Shown here: one piece after another, positions 25,045 to 34,618 of the stretch | How positions within the stretch are numbered: the stretch's first letter is position 1 | Layout of the letters: each line of letters starts with the position of its first letter | DNA from: Clostridium sp. UBA701 | GTDB lineage: Bacteria; Bacillota; Clostridia; Clostridiales; Clostridiaceae | Assembly (NCBI GenBank): GCA_002298125.1 | Contig: DBMJ01000011.1 | Span: 248,001 to 312,000 of the forward strand | Reading direction: 5' to 3' | Length of the DNA: 64,000 nt | Notes under the pieces: model-generated | What the model was told of the DNA's origin: nothing | Seen by the model: only the letters and a program-made list of their open reading frames with translations | Databases searched by the model: none | Position numbers and translations under genes: made by a program

Positions 25045-25846
25045 AATTTGTCACACCTGCCTTGTATCCAAAATTCTTGAGATAATCTTCCCTGTCTTTT
25101 GGTGGCAGATAGGCAATTAACTTCTCTTCAACTACTCTTGGATTTAAGCCTGATTGTATTGCTAGAATACCTTCTAGCATCATTTCTCTATAAGCAATCT
25201 CTTCTTGAGTCTTTATAGTAAGATTTGCAGCCATGGGATTTAGAATTAAATATGCCATAACAGCTCCATAGAAGGTAGTAATAAGAGCTGCAGCCATACC
25301 TGCAGCAAGCTTATTTGAGTCATCTAAGCTGGCTAGCATCTGAATAAGACCAATTAAGGTACCAATCATTCCAAAGGCTGGAGCATATCCTCCCCAAGAC
25401 TTAAGCATTTCGGCTCCCTTCCCATGACGTCTTTCCATTTCGTCAATTTCTAATTCTAGAACCTCTCTTATGGTTTCAGGCTCCATGCCATCTACCACCA
25501 ATTGAAGCCCCTTTTTAAGATATTCATCATTTAATTCTCCAATTTCATTTTCCAAGGAAAGCAGACCATCCCTACGAGCCTTTCGTGATAGCTCAGTAGT
25601 TTTCTGTAATATTTCCGTACCAGAAATGTTTACGTCCCTAAAGGAAGCTCCCATAATTTTTAGAATTTTTTTAAACTCTGACATTGGGTAGTTTACAAGC
25701 ATGGCGCAAAAAGACCCAAATATAGTGATAACAATACTTGCAAAATCATAAAAGGTCTTTAACTGGCTGTTTATTAAAATACCCCATAAAATTATGCCTA
25801 TCCCTGCAAACACACCTATAAAAGTAAGTATATCTCTCTTTTTCAT
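25037..25846 (-). CDS. motA: flagellar stator protein MotA
   Basis: 269 residues with four membrane helices (about 4-22, 30-48, 143-165 and 175-200). The cytoplasmic loop has RRDGLLSLENE and the torque-generating charged residues, and GGYAPAFGMIGTLIGLIQML marks helix 3. The frame extends to a GTG at 25855 inside the ribosome site. The ATG at 25846 is 8 nt after GGAG and is preferred. Ion type (H+ or Na+) is not decided by what I can see. Confidence 0.94.
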   Translation of the reverse strand: MKKRDILTFIGVFAGIGIILWGILINSQLKTFYDFASIVITIFGSFCAMLVNYPMSEFKKILKIMGASFRDVNISGTEILQKTTELSRKARRDGLLSLENEIGELNDEYLKKGLQLVVDGMEPETIREVLELEIDEMERRHGKGAEMLKSWGGYAPAFGMIGTLIGLIQMLASLDDSNKLAAGMAAALITTFYGAVMAYLILNPMAANLTIKTQEEIAYREMMLEGILAIQSGLNPRVVEEKLIAYLPPKDREDYLKNFGYKAGVTNYE

Positions 25847-25857
25847 ATGAAACACTC

Positions 25858-26049
25858 CTACATTCCGAAAGTAAATATCCGTTTTTTGTATTCCAATACA
25901 CTTCTAATTATCTCTTCATTACTCTCTAGAACTATATATTTTTTTCCATTCACTAGAGTAATTACACTTTCAGGCACTTCTTCTAGTTTTTCTATAAGCT
26001 CAGCATTTAGTATGAATTCTACATTGTTTAGTCCGGTAACCTTTATCAT
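25858..26049 (-). CDS. flbD: FlbD family flagellar protein
   Basis: 63 residues: IKVTGLNNVEFILNAELIEKLEEVPESVITLVNGKKYIVLES is the complete FlbD/swarming-motility small-protein pattern. I start at the ATG 26049, which has GAGGAGG 8 nt upstream. The frame is open further upstream but without a ribosome site. Function of the family is not firmly known. It is regularly located between flgE and motA in Firmicutes, as here. Confidence 0.9.
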   Translation of the reverse strand: MIKVTGLNNVEFILNAELIEKLEEVPESVITLVNGKKYIVLESNEEIIRSVLEYKKRIFTFGM

Positions 26050-26111
26050 TAAAAGCCTCCTCTTATTATGCTGGTGAAGAATTATCTCCACCAGCATTAC
26101 TTAGAATTTGG

Positions 26112-27167
26112 TTATCTCTTAATATTTAAAATGTCCTGAAGAATTTCATCTCCAGTGGATATAACCTTGGCACTTGCCTGGAAGGCTCTGCTTGTAACAA
26201 TCATTTCAGTAAACTGCTCGGCTAAGTCAACATTAGACATTTCCAGTAACCCTTGTAGTATGTCACCATAACCCTTTGTATTGTCTGAGGCTGAACCTAT
26301 TCCTGACTTTATAACTGGTTCACCTGAGTTAGCTGAAACCTGATAAAGATTACTTCCAAGCTTTGATAAACCTGCTGGATTTCTAAAGGAAGCTGAAGCC
26401 ATCTGACCTAACACTGTAACTCTGCCATCCTCTAGAACACCCTTTATTAAACCGTTCTTTTCAATAGAGAAAGATTTTACTCGTATTTCTTTATCTGTTG
26501 TCACTCCTGATACTGGGTCTGTTACGCTCTCTACTATCTTCTCTGGAATTTTAAGTGGAACCATGTAAACATCACCAGCGGCACCCACTGCTTGAAGATC
26601 TGTTTTGTTAGCATCCACATATCTAACCACTCCGCCAGGATTAAGACTTTGAACTTTGCCTGGATCTGAAGCAGAGGTTACGGAATATCCCATTACTCTA
26701 TATCCATCACCTGTAATCAAATTTCCTGATTCGTCTAGAGTAAAGGAACCATCTCTTGTGTACATAGTCTCAATGTTATTGGTGTTTTTAATGACGTGAT
26801 TTGCTTCATCTATATTTATGGATTTTCCTGGGTTATAGTCTGCTACACCCCTTGCTACAATGAAGAAGCCTTCACCATCTATTGCAAAATCCAAATTATT
26901 GCTGGTTGGCTGCATCATGCCTTGAGTAACTAGTGTATCAATACCTGCTACTCTTACACCTAGACCAACCTGGCTGGGGTTAATTCCACCGGTATTTATT
27001 GATGGTGCCATGGCTGGAGTCATATTTTGACTTAACATATCCTTAAATCTAGCACGGCCGCTTTTAAAGGCTGTAGTTCCTACGTTGGCAACATTATTAC
27101 CTATAACATCAAGCTTTATCTGGTTGGCTTTCATGCCCGAAATACCTGAATATAATGATCTTAACAT
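26112..27167 (-). CDS. flgE: flagellar hook protein
   Basis: 351 residues. It has the N-terminal rod/hook motif LDVIGNNVANVGTTAFK, the central LDFAIDGEGFFIVA and MYTRDGSFTLDESGNL, and the C-terminal motif LLEMSNVDLAEQFTEMIVTSRAFQASAKVISTGDE. Hook subunits polymerise to a length set by FliK, using the FlgD cap encoded upstream. It is shorter than enteric FlgE (about 400), with a small middle domain. Confidence 0.93.
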   Translation of the reverse strand: MLRSLYSGISGMKANQIKLDVIGNNVANVGTTAFKSGRARFKDMLSQNMTPAMAPSINTGGINPSQVGLGVRVAGIDTLVTQGMMQPTSNNLDFAIDGEGFFIVARGVADYNPGKSINIDEANHVIKNTNNIETMYTRDGSFTLDESGNLITGDGYRVMGYSVTSASDPGKVQSLNPGGVVRYVDANKTDLQAVGAAGDVYMVPLKIPEKIVESVTDPVSGVTTDKEIRVKSFSIEKNGLIKGVLEDGRVTVLGQMASASFRNPAGLSKLGSNLYQVSANSGEPVIKSGIGSASDNTKGYGDILQGLLEMSNVDLAEQFTEMIVTSRAFQASAKVISTGDEILQDILNIKR

Positions 27168-27201
27168 CTTTATACCTCCAAATTTTAATTGGTAGAATTA
27201 T

Positions 27202-27251
27202 CCCTATTTCTATCTTTCCATAGGGAAGAGCTTCCTTTAAGGTCCAGCTCT
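27202..27251 (-). other. two short hairpins between the TIGR02530 gene and flgE
   Basis: In the 82-bp gap upstream of flgE two inverted repeats follow each other: AGAGCT/AGCTCT (27227-27232 with 27246-27251, overlapping the upstream stop codon) and CCCTAT/ATAGGG (27202-27207 with 27220-27225). There is no U tract, so these are more likely an RNA processing or stability element than a terminator. The weak stems leave this uncertain. Confidence 0.35.
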
Positions 27252-27645
27252 ATAATAAAACTACACTATCGATATTGGTAAACACTTTATTTTCCTTACT
27301 GTTTCTTTCAACAGCAGTTATAATTGTTCTGTTTCTTACACTAGCTACCAAGGCTACATCTTTATACAGTATAAGTGAATCCCTAGAACCCTTCTCTGCT
27401 GCTTGGTTAATACCATCATTTATGTTTTTCATATCTGCTTCATTAAAGCTTATGTTTCTTTCCATAAGTCTCTCTGCTGCATGCTTTGAAATAATAAATT
27501 CTTCTTTTGTATTAAGTTGTTTATCTAGTACTTTAGAAAATTCTCCATTTCCCTTAAAAGCCTTTGTGGTATTACTTGAAGGTGAAGGAGTATTTCCAAT
27601 GGGAATAAGTGTACCATTGATTACCCTATAACCCATATACTGCAC
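27250..27645 (-). CDS. flagellar operon protein of the TIGR02530 family
   Basis: 131 residues. The hallmark part is FIISKHAAERLMERNISFNEADMKNINDGINQAAEKGSRDSLILYKDVALVASVRNRTIITAV. The family is found only in flagellar operons of Gram-positive bacteria between flgD and flgE, and its exact role is unknown. A role in hook assembly is often inferred from position. Spacing to flgD is 23 bp. Confidence 0.85.
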   Translation of the reverse strand: MQYMGYRVINGTLIPIGNTPSPSSNTTKAFKGNGEFSKVLDKQLNTKEEFIISKHAAERLMERNISFNEADMKNINDGINQAAEKGSRDSLILYKDVALVASVRNRTIITAVERNSKENKVFTNIDSVVLL

Positions 27646-27668
27646 CTCCCTATAATTTTCTTATAATA

Positions 27669-28172
27669 TTATGGAGTAGGGGTTACCTCTTCTATAGGAG
27701 TGTCACTATTATTACTGTCATCCCCACTATCACCTGGTTTTTGAATAATGGAATGGTCTATAACTTCATTTACCATTTCATAAGGGAATTCACCATATAC
27801 AGTTTTACCATCTCTTACCATTTCTAATGTAACTACAATTCCTTTAAAGGATTTATATACAGATCTAACAAATCCTACATAAGGCTTGCCGTTTTGATCA
27901 ACAGAATTCATAGCCACAGCCTTACCCACTAGGGATGAAGCATTTGAAAAGGTTACAGAAGAATTAAGATTACTCATCTGCTCTAGTGAAGCAAATTGTG
28001 CCATTTGAGCCACATACTGTGTTGAGTCTTGAGGACTTGTAGGATCTTGATTGGAAAGCTCTGCTGCCAATATTTTTAAGAAAGCATTCTTATCCATGTC
28101 CTGGCCTGGTTTTATTATACGGGTTTTTCTGTCAGTGGTATTACTCATTGTCTTTACTTCTTGAATAGCCAT
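27669..28172 (-). CDS. flgD: flagellar hook cap protein
   Basis: 167 residues. The FlgD N-terminal motif MDKNAFLKILAAELSNQDPTSPQDSTQYVAQMAQFASLEQM is clear at about 26-65. A short beta region follows and a Ser/Asp/Pro-rich tail ends the protein. The Ig-like C-terminal domain of enteric FlgD is missing, as is usual in Firmicutes. FlgD caps the growing hook. It lies 10 bp after fliK. Confidence 0.92.
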   Translation of the reverse strand: MAIQEVKTMSNTTDRKTRIIKPGQDMDKNAFLKILAAELSNQDPTSPQDSTQYVAQMAQFASLEQMSNLNSSVTFSNASSLVGKAVAMNSVDQNGKPYVGFVRSVYKSFKGIVVTLEMVRDGKTVYGEFPYEMVNEVIDHSIIQKPGDSGDDSNNSDTPIEEVTPTP

Positions 28173-28182
28173 TTTTACCTCC

Positions 28183-29526
28183 TTAAGCTAACAAATTTAC
28201 AGCTCTATCATCTATTATTTCCTTGTCTATAGGTTGCTTGTCCTCTTCAATCTTATGTATGATTTTACTGCTGTTTTCACCGTGCTGCTGCTGCTCGGAG
28301 CCATCTTTACTGAAGAAGGTAGTATCTCCATAATAGATATTTAGATTAAATTCTGCTATTTTAATTGGACTCTCTGATAATTTTTGATTAAGCTCTACCA
28401 TGTTGGAGTTTAGAAGATTATAAGTGTCCTTGTTTGCTGTAGTAAGTTGAGCCTTCATTGCTGCGCCATCCATCACTACTTTTATTACAATTTCACCTAG
28501 TTCCTTTGGAAAAACCTTTACTGTAAGATCCTTTACCTCATTTAATTCCATATATTTTACTGACTTAATAATATCAGCTACAAAATTATTCTTATTTATA
28601 ACTGGTTTAAAATCAGCCTCAATTGGTACCATATCTTTGAAATTACCTAAGGTATTCACGGAGGATGCCAGCTTATTGCCCATTGCAGCATACTTAGGCA
28701 CATCTGTATCTTCCTTAAGTATTCCCCTAAGGAAAACTTCTTCTTGTTTAATTTCATCCTTAAGATATACTTCTTTTCCCATTACCGGTGATTCCTCAAG
28801 CATAGCTTTGAAGTTTTCCCTATCAGATGCTTTTACAACCTTCTGTAGTGGCATGTTAACAATTCTATCATTAATTCTTTTGTCATCACTATCTGATATG
28901 GACATCTTAGACTTAATCACAGCAATTAAATCCTTCAATTCTAATAATTGTCCTTTTATTTCTGCTTCGCTAGTGATATTTGGAGCTTCCTCTTGAGGAT
29001 TTTTCTTTTGGATTTTTTCTAAGGATAGCTGTAGAAGATCACTCTCCTTTTTAAACAAATCCATAATTGATGTGTTTTGTTCTAACTCCAAACTAGAATT
29101 ACTTTTAACACCTTGTGTAAGTGTATCTAGCTTGCTCTGAAGCATATGGAGTAATTCTTCAACCTTAAGGTTTTCTTTTGTAGTTTCCTTACTGGTTGAA
29201 ATTAATTGAAATAAATTGTTGTTCATATCACCTATAGCTTGAATTAATTGCCAAAGCATGGCATTATCAGTGGTCTTCTCTTCTTCTGGTAGTTTATTTA
29301 TCTGTTCCTTTATACCCTCAACAAGCTTTTCTAATGCCTTTATAGGTGTTTTATCATTGTCTTTATCAACAGAACTATTCTTTGCTTCAGCATCTTTTAC
29401 TTTGGTGTTTTTCAGCTCATTATTAAACTTTTCTTGAAAGTCTAATGCTGCCTTATTATTGTTCTGAACCATATTTTTGTTTGTACTGCATTTATTCACA
29501 TAAGCATTTATATTTATAGTTTGCAC
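28183..29526 (-). CDS. fliK: flagellar hook-length control protein
   Basis: 447 residues. The long N-terminal part is Lys/Asn/Glu-rich and helical, the molecular ruler part. The conserved C-terminal domain (about 340-415) has LTVKVFPKELGEIVIKVVMDGAAMKAQLTTANKDTYNLLNSNMVEL, matching the Flg_hook substrate-specificity switch domain. The frame starts at a GTG at 29544, but AAAGGAGGTG leads instead to the GTG at 29526, 5 nt away. The gene starts just before the end of fliJ. Confidence 0.9.
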   Translation of the reverse strand: MQTININAYVNKCSTNKNMVQNNNKAALDFQEKFNNELKNTKVKDAEAKNSSVDKDNDKTPIKALEKLVEGIKEQINKLPEEEKTTDNAMLWQLIQAIGDMNNNLFQLISTSKETTKENLKVEELLHMLQSKLDTLTQGVKSNSSLELEQNTSIMDLFKKESDLLQLSLEKIQKKNPQEEAPNITSEAEIKGQLLELKDLIAVIKSKMSISDSDDKRINDRIVNMPLQKVVKASDRENFKAMLEESPVMGKEVYLKDEIKQEEVFLRGILKEDTDVPKYAAMGNKLASSVNTLGNFKDMVPIEADFKPVINKNNFVADIIKSVKYMELNEVKDLTVKVFPKELGEIVIKVVMDGAAMKAQLTTANKDTYNLLNSNMVELNQKLSESPIKIAEFNLNIYYGDTTFFSKDGSEQQQHGENSSKIIHKIEEDKQPIDKEIIDDRAVNLLA

Positions 29527-29530
29527 ATTT

Positions 29531-29968
29531 TCACCTCCTTTCACGTTTTCTTATAAAGGAGTAAAGAGCGAACTCATCATTTGCTTTCTGCTCCAATACA
29601 TTCTGTTCGTGGACAAAGGTTTTATAGTTCCTCTCTTTAAGAACTTCCACAGTCTTTCTATCTATCTGCTTTTGTTTTAAATCTTCCCTTTTTTCTTCTA
29701 AAAATTTCCTCTTTATATCCAATTCCTCAGTGGTATTATTAATGTTTATGTTTAATGCATTGAGGTAGTTTTGAGTTAATTTCTTCTCTATGGTGGTTTT
29801 TTTCATTCCTACATTACTGTATTTTTTATAATTATCTTTTAAATCAGATAATTTTTCTTCTACTGAAGCTTTTTCTCTTTGTGCCTCTTTAAAATTCCTT
29901 TTACTATCATCTTCTCTATCTAATCTTATATCCAGTAGTTTTTGAAGTCTGAATTTGTAGTTCTCCAT
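29531..29968 (-). CDS. fliJ: flagellar export chaperone FliJ
   Basis: 145 residues, almost wholly charged coiled coil, starting ENYKFRLQKLLDIRLDREDDSKRNF, the FliJ pattern. FliJ is the stalk of the FliI ATPase ring and links it to FlhA. I use the ATG at 29968, with AAGGAA 7 nt upstream. An upstream TTG at 29974 is too close to that site. Confidence 0.87.
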   Translation of the reverse strand: MENYKFRLQKLLDIRLDREDDSKRNFKEAQREKASVEEKLSDLKDNYKKYSNVGMKKTTIEKKLTQNYLNALNININNTTEELDIKRKFLEEKREDLKQKQIDRKTVEVLKERNYKTFVHEQNVLEQKANDEFALYSFIRKRERR

Positions 29969-29988
29969 TTGCAAGTTCCTTCCATATT

Positions 29989-31296
29989 TTAATTAAACAT
30001 GCTAATTAACCTGTCTATACTAGCCTTAAATTCTGACTTTTCATCTATTCCCTGCTTTAAATACCTTTCAATTTCATCATGATATATCAACGCTCTATCA
30101 ATGGATTTATTACTCCCATTTACATACGCTCCTATATTAATTAAATCTTCAGCATCTTTATAGGTGGCAATCATATCACGAGCATGCGAGACACAAAGCC
30201 TATGCTCCTCATTGGTTATTTCTGGCATTAGTCTGCTCACACTATTTAATATATCAATTGCAGGGTAATGATTTTTTGCTGCTAAGCTTCGAGAGAGTAT
30301 TATATGTCCATCTAAAATACCTCTTACTGCATCAGCTATAGGTTCATTAAAGTCATCTCCATCTACTAATACAGTATAAAAAGCTGTTATAGATCCTTTG
30401 TCCGACATTCCTGACCTCTCCATAAGCCTTGGAAGCATTGCAAAAACTGAGGGAGTATATCCCTTAGTAGCAGGTGGTTCTCCTATAGCAAGTCCCACTT
30501 CTCTTTGAGCCATGGCAAATCTTGTTACAGAGTCCATCATTAAGATTACCTTTTTGCCCTTATCCCTAAAGTACTCTGCTATAGCTGTGGCAGTAAAGGC
30601 CCCCTTAAGCCTAACCAGTGCAGGCTTATCTGAGGTGGCACAAACTATCACAGACTTTTTTAAGCCTTCCTCCCCTAGGTCCTTTTCAATAAAATCCAGT
30701 ACTTCTCTTCCTCTTTCTCCTATTAGTGCAATGACATTGACATCTGCTTGAGCTTCTCTTGCAATCATTCCAAGTGTTGTACTCTTCCCTACCCCGCTGC
30801 CTGCAAAAATACCAATTCTCTGGCCTTCTCCACAGGTCAAAAATCCATCTATGGCTCTTACTCCTGTTGGCAAGGCCTCTTTAATTCTTCTTCTCTTAAG
30901 AGGATCTGGTGGTTGATGATCTAGTGGGTACAATGCTCCTTCACTTAGCTTATCTCTATTTAGTGGATTGCCAAGACCGTCTAACACCATACCGAATAAT
31001 TCATCAGAGCATTTAACAGATAGAGCCTTACCATCACATACTACCCTACAGCCTGGGGAAATACCAACAAGCTCTCCTAAGGGCATTAATAGTACGTTAT
31101 TATCTTTAAAGCCAACCACCTCACAGGTTATCCGCTTATTTCTCTCGTTGTATATCCTGCAGACTTCCCCAATAAAGGCCTTGATACCTTCCACCTCTAT
31201 GGTTAATCCTATAACATTCTTTACAACCCCTTCAGCGTGAGTGAAATTAGTTTGGCTTACTTTCCTTTTGATTCCTTCGAAATTAATATCAATCAT
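29989..31296 (-). CDS. fliI: flagellum-specific ATP synthase FliI
   Basis: 435 residues. Walker A is FAGSGVGKSTTLG (about residue 165), GERGREVLDFIEKDLG follows, and Walker B is KVILMMDSVTRFAMAQREVGLAIGEPPATKGYTPSVF. It is the hexameric ATPase energising early export. fliH lies 2 bp upstream and fliJ 20 bp downstream. Confidence 0.96.
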   Translation of the reverse strand: MIDINFEGIKRKVSQTNFTHAEGVVKNVIGLTIEVEGIKAFIGEVCRIYNERNKRITCEVVGFKDNNVLLMPLGELVGISPGCRVVCDGKALSVKCSDELFGMVLDGLGNPLNRDKLSEGALYPLDHQPPDPLKRRRIKEALPTGVRAIDGFLTCGEGQRIGIFAGSGVGKSTTLGMIAREAQADVNVIALIGERGREVLDFIEKDLGEEGLKKSVIVCATSDKPALVRLKGAFTATAIAEYFRDKGKKVILMMDSVTRFAMAQREVGLAIGEPPATKGYTPSVFAMLPRLMERSGMSDKGSITAFYTVLVDGDDFNEPIADAVRGILDGHIILSRSLAAKNHYPAIDILNSVSRLMPEITNEEHRLCVSHARDMIATYKDAEDLINIGAYVNGSNKSIDRALIYHDEIERYLKQGIDEKSEFKASIDRLISMFN

Positions 31297-31298
31297 TA

Positions 31299-32054
31299 TT
31301 AACTCTTTCCTTCCAGAATCTCTTGAAGCTTTTCTAGTGCATTATCTATACTAATTATTATCTTTCCATTATCCTTTTCTACCACCACGGTACCCTCATT
31401 TAAACTGTTATCTTCTACCACATAGAAATCTCCCTTTAAAGCTAACTGATTTTGCCATGTGGTAATACTGTTTTTAATATAATTACTATGTATTTTGTTA
31501 GCTTTCAAAATGAAGAGTCGAGCATTCCTTTCATCTTTTAAAACCTCAGAAAGCATTGCACCTATTCCATCCTCTGCAGCTACCTCCCTTTTTAAAATTT
31601 GTTCAACAATATAGTAAATAGTCTTTCTTATGCTCTGTTCTTTTTCTACGAGATATTGTTCATAAGCTTCTTTAGCTTTTTTTAATGTAATGCAGCTTTC
31701 CTCAACTATTTTCTGGGCTTCTAATTTTCCTTCTTCTAAAGCTTTGCTATAGCCTTTACTGTAACCATCATTGTAGCCTGCTTCTGCAGCAGAAGTCTTT
31801 AACTCCTCTGCAGTTTTCTCAGCCTCTTCATAGGCCTTCTTAAGTAATTCTTCACTCTGCCTTCTTGCATTATCTATTATAGCTTGCCCAATGCACTCAT
31901 AGCTTTCTAGTATGGTCTTTTCTTGAGATACAATGGTGTCTTCCCTGTTGTTCTCATACTGAGTGACTCTAGATAAGCGATACTCAGTATTTATCTCAAC
32001 CTGGCCTTGCTTTGCTACATCCTGTTCTTTTATTACATTAGAGAATAATCGCAT
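31299..32054 (-). CDS. fliH: flagellar assembly protein FliH
   Basis: 251 residues. The long central helix includes AAEAGYNDGYSKGYSKALEEGK with the glycine-repeat pattern of FliH, and a C-terminal globular domain of the FliH/HrpE type. It binds FliI and anchors it at the C-ring. The frame opens at GTG 32063 inside the AGAGG site. The ATG at 32054, 8 nt away, is preferred. It overlaps fliG by 17 bp. Confidence 0.88.
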   Translation of the reverse strand: MRLFSNVIKEQDVAKQGQVEINTEYRLSRVTQYENNREDTIVSQEKTILESYECIGQAIIDNARRQSEELLKKAYEEAEKTAEELKTSAAEAGYNDGYSKGYSKALEEGKLEAQKIVEESCITLKKAKEAYEQYLVEKEQSIRKTIYYIVEQILKREVAAEDGIGAMLSEVLKDERNARLFILKANKIHSNYIKNSITTWQNQLALKGDFYVVEDNSLNEGTVVVEKDNGKIIISIDNALEKLQEILEGKS

Positions 32055-33051
32055 CTTCGCCACCTCTGGTTATTACAATTTCACCAGCATCATCTAGACG
32101 TCTTATAATGCCTACAATTCTCTGTTGTGCTTTTTCTACATCCATCAATCTAACAGGTCCTAGGAATTCCATATCTTCCTTTAAGGAAGCAGATGCACGC
32201 TTGGACTGGTTTCTGAAAATTGTATTAGCCACATCTTCAGAGCATCCCTTAAGGGCCAGTGCCAATTCCTTAACCTCAACCTCTCTAAGTATTCTCTGAA
32301 TAGATGGATCATCAAGAGTAACAATATCCTCAAATACAAACATAGACTCTTTGATTTTTTCTGCCAATTCGGCATCTTCTTTTTCTAAGCCCTCTGTAAT
32401 ATTTTTCTCAGTAGTTCTATCTACTTGATTTAATATATCCACCAAGGTACTTACTCCTCCAATGGAGGTCATATCTGATCTAACCACAGAAGATAGCTTG
32501 CTATCTAATACTTTTTCAATTTCTTTAATAACCATGGGTGAAGTATTATTCATGGTAGCAACCCTATAGGATACTTCTGTCTGCAGCTCCTCAGAAAGAG
32601 AAGATAAAATCTGCCCTGCTTTATCAGCTTGGAGATAGCATAAAATAAGTGCTATGGTTTGTGGATGCTCATTAGAAATAATATTTAATAACTGATGGGC
32701 ATCAGCCTTTCTTGCAATTCCAAAGGGTCTAAATTGTTGTGTTGCCTCTGTAACCTTGTCTAAAATATCCTTAGCCCTCTGACTCCCAAGAGCCTTTGCC
32801 AAAAGATTACGGGCATACTCTAAGCCACCCTCCACTAGGTAATCCTTAGCCTTATTCATCTCAAGAAATTCCTTTAGAATTTCCTGTCTCTGTTCTGATT
32901 TTACTGTAGTTATATTAGCTATTTCATAAGTTATCTTTTGTATCTCAGTCTCAGGTAATCTTTTTATTATTCCTGCAGATGCATCTGGTCCGAGAGTTAT
33001 AAAAAGCAGTGCCGCCTTTTGTACACCATTAAGCTTATTATCTTTTGCCAT
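32038..33051 (-). CDS. fliG: flagellar motor switch protein FliG
   Basis: 337 residues with the three FliG domains: N (KAALLFITLGPDASAGIIKRL), middle with EHPQTIALILCYL (EHPQ motif, about residue 128), and C with the torque helix VKELALALKGCSEDVANTIFRNQSKRASA and FLGPVRLMDVEKAQQRIV. It couples stator force to the C-ring. The ATG at 33051 follows GAGAGGTG. Confidence 0.96.
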   Translation of the reverse strand: MAKDNKLNGVQKAALLFITLGPDASAGIIKRLPETEIQKITYEIANITTVKSEQRQEILKEFLEMNKAKDYLVEGGLEYARNLLAKALGSQRAKDILDKVTEATQQFRPFGIARKADAHQLLNIISNEHPQTIALILCYLQADKAGQILSSLSEELQTEVSYRVATMNNTSPMVIKEIEKVLDSKLSSVVRSDMTSIGGVSTLVDILNQVDRTTEKNITEGLEKEDAELAEKIKESMFVFEDIVTLDDPSIQRILREVEVKELALALKGCSEDVANTIFRNQSKRASASLKEDMEFLGPVRLMDVEKAQQRIVGIIRRLDDAGEIVITRGGEDAIIL

Positions 33052-33055
33052 ATTA

Positions 33056-34603
33056 TCACCTCTCATCCTCTGCCATCCAGGATTTTATAATGTCCACTAC
33101 CTGTTCAGGTTTTTCAGAAGCATATTTCTTTATCTCATTTTCAAGGTGAGTCTTTTCATCATTCTTTTCAAACTCGATTGGCTTGTAGGAAACAGTTTGT
33201 TCTGGTAAGGCTGCTTCATCTAATGTCACATCTAGCGCCCCTACACTAGACCCTTTCTTCTTTCTCTTTACCAACATTACAACCACTGTAATAAGTAAAA
33301 TAAATCCTAATGCACCTAAACCAATCAAAACGTATAATTGTTGTTTCTTCTTTGCAAGTTCTGCCTGTTTCATATCATCAAGTGCCTTTTGGGCATCACT
33401 AGCAGCTTGGTTATTAAAGGTTAAACCCTCAATGCTTATGTTATCCCCTCTTTTTTCGTCATATCCTATTGCTGAGACCACAAGATTTCTTATCTTATTT
33501 CTCGTTACTTCATCAAGGTTTCCATTTAACAAAACAGAGGTAGAAACTCTTTTGGTTTCACCTGGAGCCTTTATGGTATTGATTTGAGTTTTACTTATTT
33601 CATAATTATTAGTTACTTCTCTATGAAGTATAGTTTGATTGTCTGCTGTGTTGTTAGGTATGTTATTATTCATATTCTCATCTACTGGGCTTTGAGATGG
33701 CTTAGTTATTGTTCCACCCTGAATATCCTCCACAGTATGGTTACTTACTACAGTACCATTTGGAGCATAGGTCAAGGTTTCATTTTGAATAGCATCAAAG
33801 TTTAAATCGGCATTTACTGAAACTCTAACATCCTTATAAGCAGGTTCCAATACCTTATAAACCTTTTGCTCTAATTCCTTTTCCACCTTGTTTTTGAGCT
33901 CCTGCTGCTTATCAGTAGATGTACTCAATTCATTTTTTTCATTGTCAAAAATTCCTTTTGTAAGCAGAGTCATTCTTTCATCTACGACGGACACCTTATC
34001 CTTTGGCAGATTTTTTACTGCTCCACAAAGAAGCGCCACAATAGACCTTACTTGGTCATCATCAAGCTTCTGCCCTGCTTTTAATTTCAAGGTAACAGAG
34101 GCACTAGCCGGGGTGGAATCTTTCACAAAAACACTATCCTCTGATGGAACAATATGTACACGCACATCTTCAATTTGGGGAAAACCCTTTATGGTTCTCT
34201 CCAATTCTCCTTGAATAGCTCTTTGATATCCAACCTTCATTTCTTCATCTGTAGCTCCAAATTTAGTGCTGTCTAATAATTCAAAGCCCTTACTTCCATT
34301 TGTAAGATCTGGAGCCAATTCCAAACGCAGCTTTTCTACCTGGTCTTTAGGCACAGATATAGAGCTTCCACTAGCCTTCCATACCACTTTCTTTTCATCT
34401 AGCTTAGTGGTAACGCTTTTAACATCTGTGGGCTCTAGATTTGAGAAAAGCACAGAGTATTTAGGGTTACTAGATACAATAACTAAGTAAACTAATGCAA
34501 TTATAATTCCGGATAACATAACCCCTAGTGCTATCTTTTTCCCTTTACTAATTCCCTTTATGTTCTCGTAAGCATTCTTAAAAAACGATGATAGCTTGCT
34601 CAT
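33056..34603 (-). CDS. fliF: flagellar MS-ring protein
   Basis: 515 residues. A membrane helix near 25-45, ring-building motifs (YSVLFSNLEPTDVKSVTTKLDEKKV, VRVHIVP-type), a low-complexity Asn/Thr-rich middle, a second membrane helix (YVLIGLGALGFILLITVVVMLV), and a C-terminal FliG-binding tail (PEQVVDIIKSWM). GTG 34612 lies within the ribosome site. ATG 34603 is 8 nt from AAGGAG and is preferred. Confidence 0.95.
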   Translation of the reverse strand: MSKLSSFFKNAYENIKGISKGKKIALGVMLSGIIIALVYLVIVSSNPKYSVLFSNLEPTDVKSVTTKLDEKKVVWKASGSSISVPKDQVEKLRLELAPDLTNGSKGFELLDSTKFGATDEEMKVGYQRAIQGELERTIKGFPQIEDVRVHIVPSEDSVFVKDSTPASASVTLKLKAGQKLDDDQVRSIVALLCGAVKNLPKDKVSVVDERMTLLTKGIFDNEKNELSTSTDKQQELKNKVEKELEQKVYKVLEPAYKDVRVSVNADLNFDAIQNETLTYAPNGTVVSNHTVEDIQGGTITKPSQSPVDENMNNNIPNNTADNQTILHREVTNNYEISKTQINTIKAPGETKRVSTSVLLNGNLDEVTRNKIRNLVVSAIGYDEKRGDNISIEGLTFNNQAASDAQKALDDMKQAELAKKKQQLYVLIGLGALGFILLITVVVMLVKRKKKGSSVGALDVTLDEAALPEQTVSYKPIEFEKNDEKTHLENEIKKYASEKPEQVVDIIKSWMAEDER

Positions 34604-34618
34604 TCCCTGCACTCCTTA

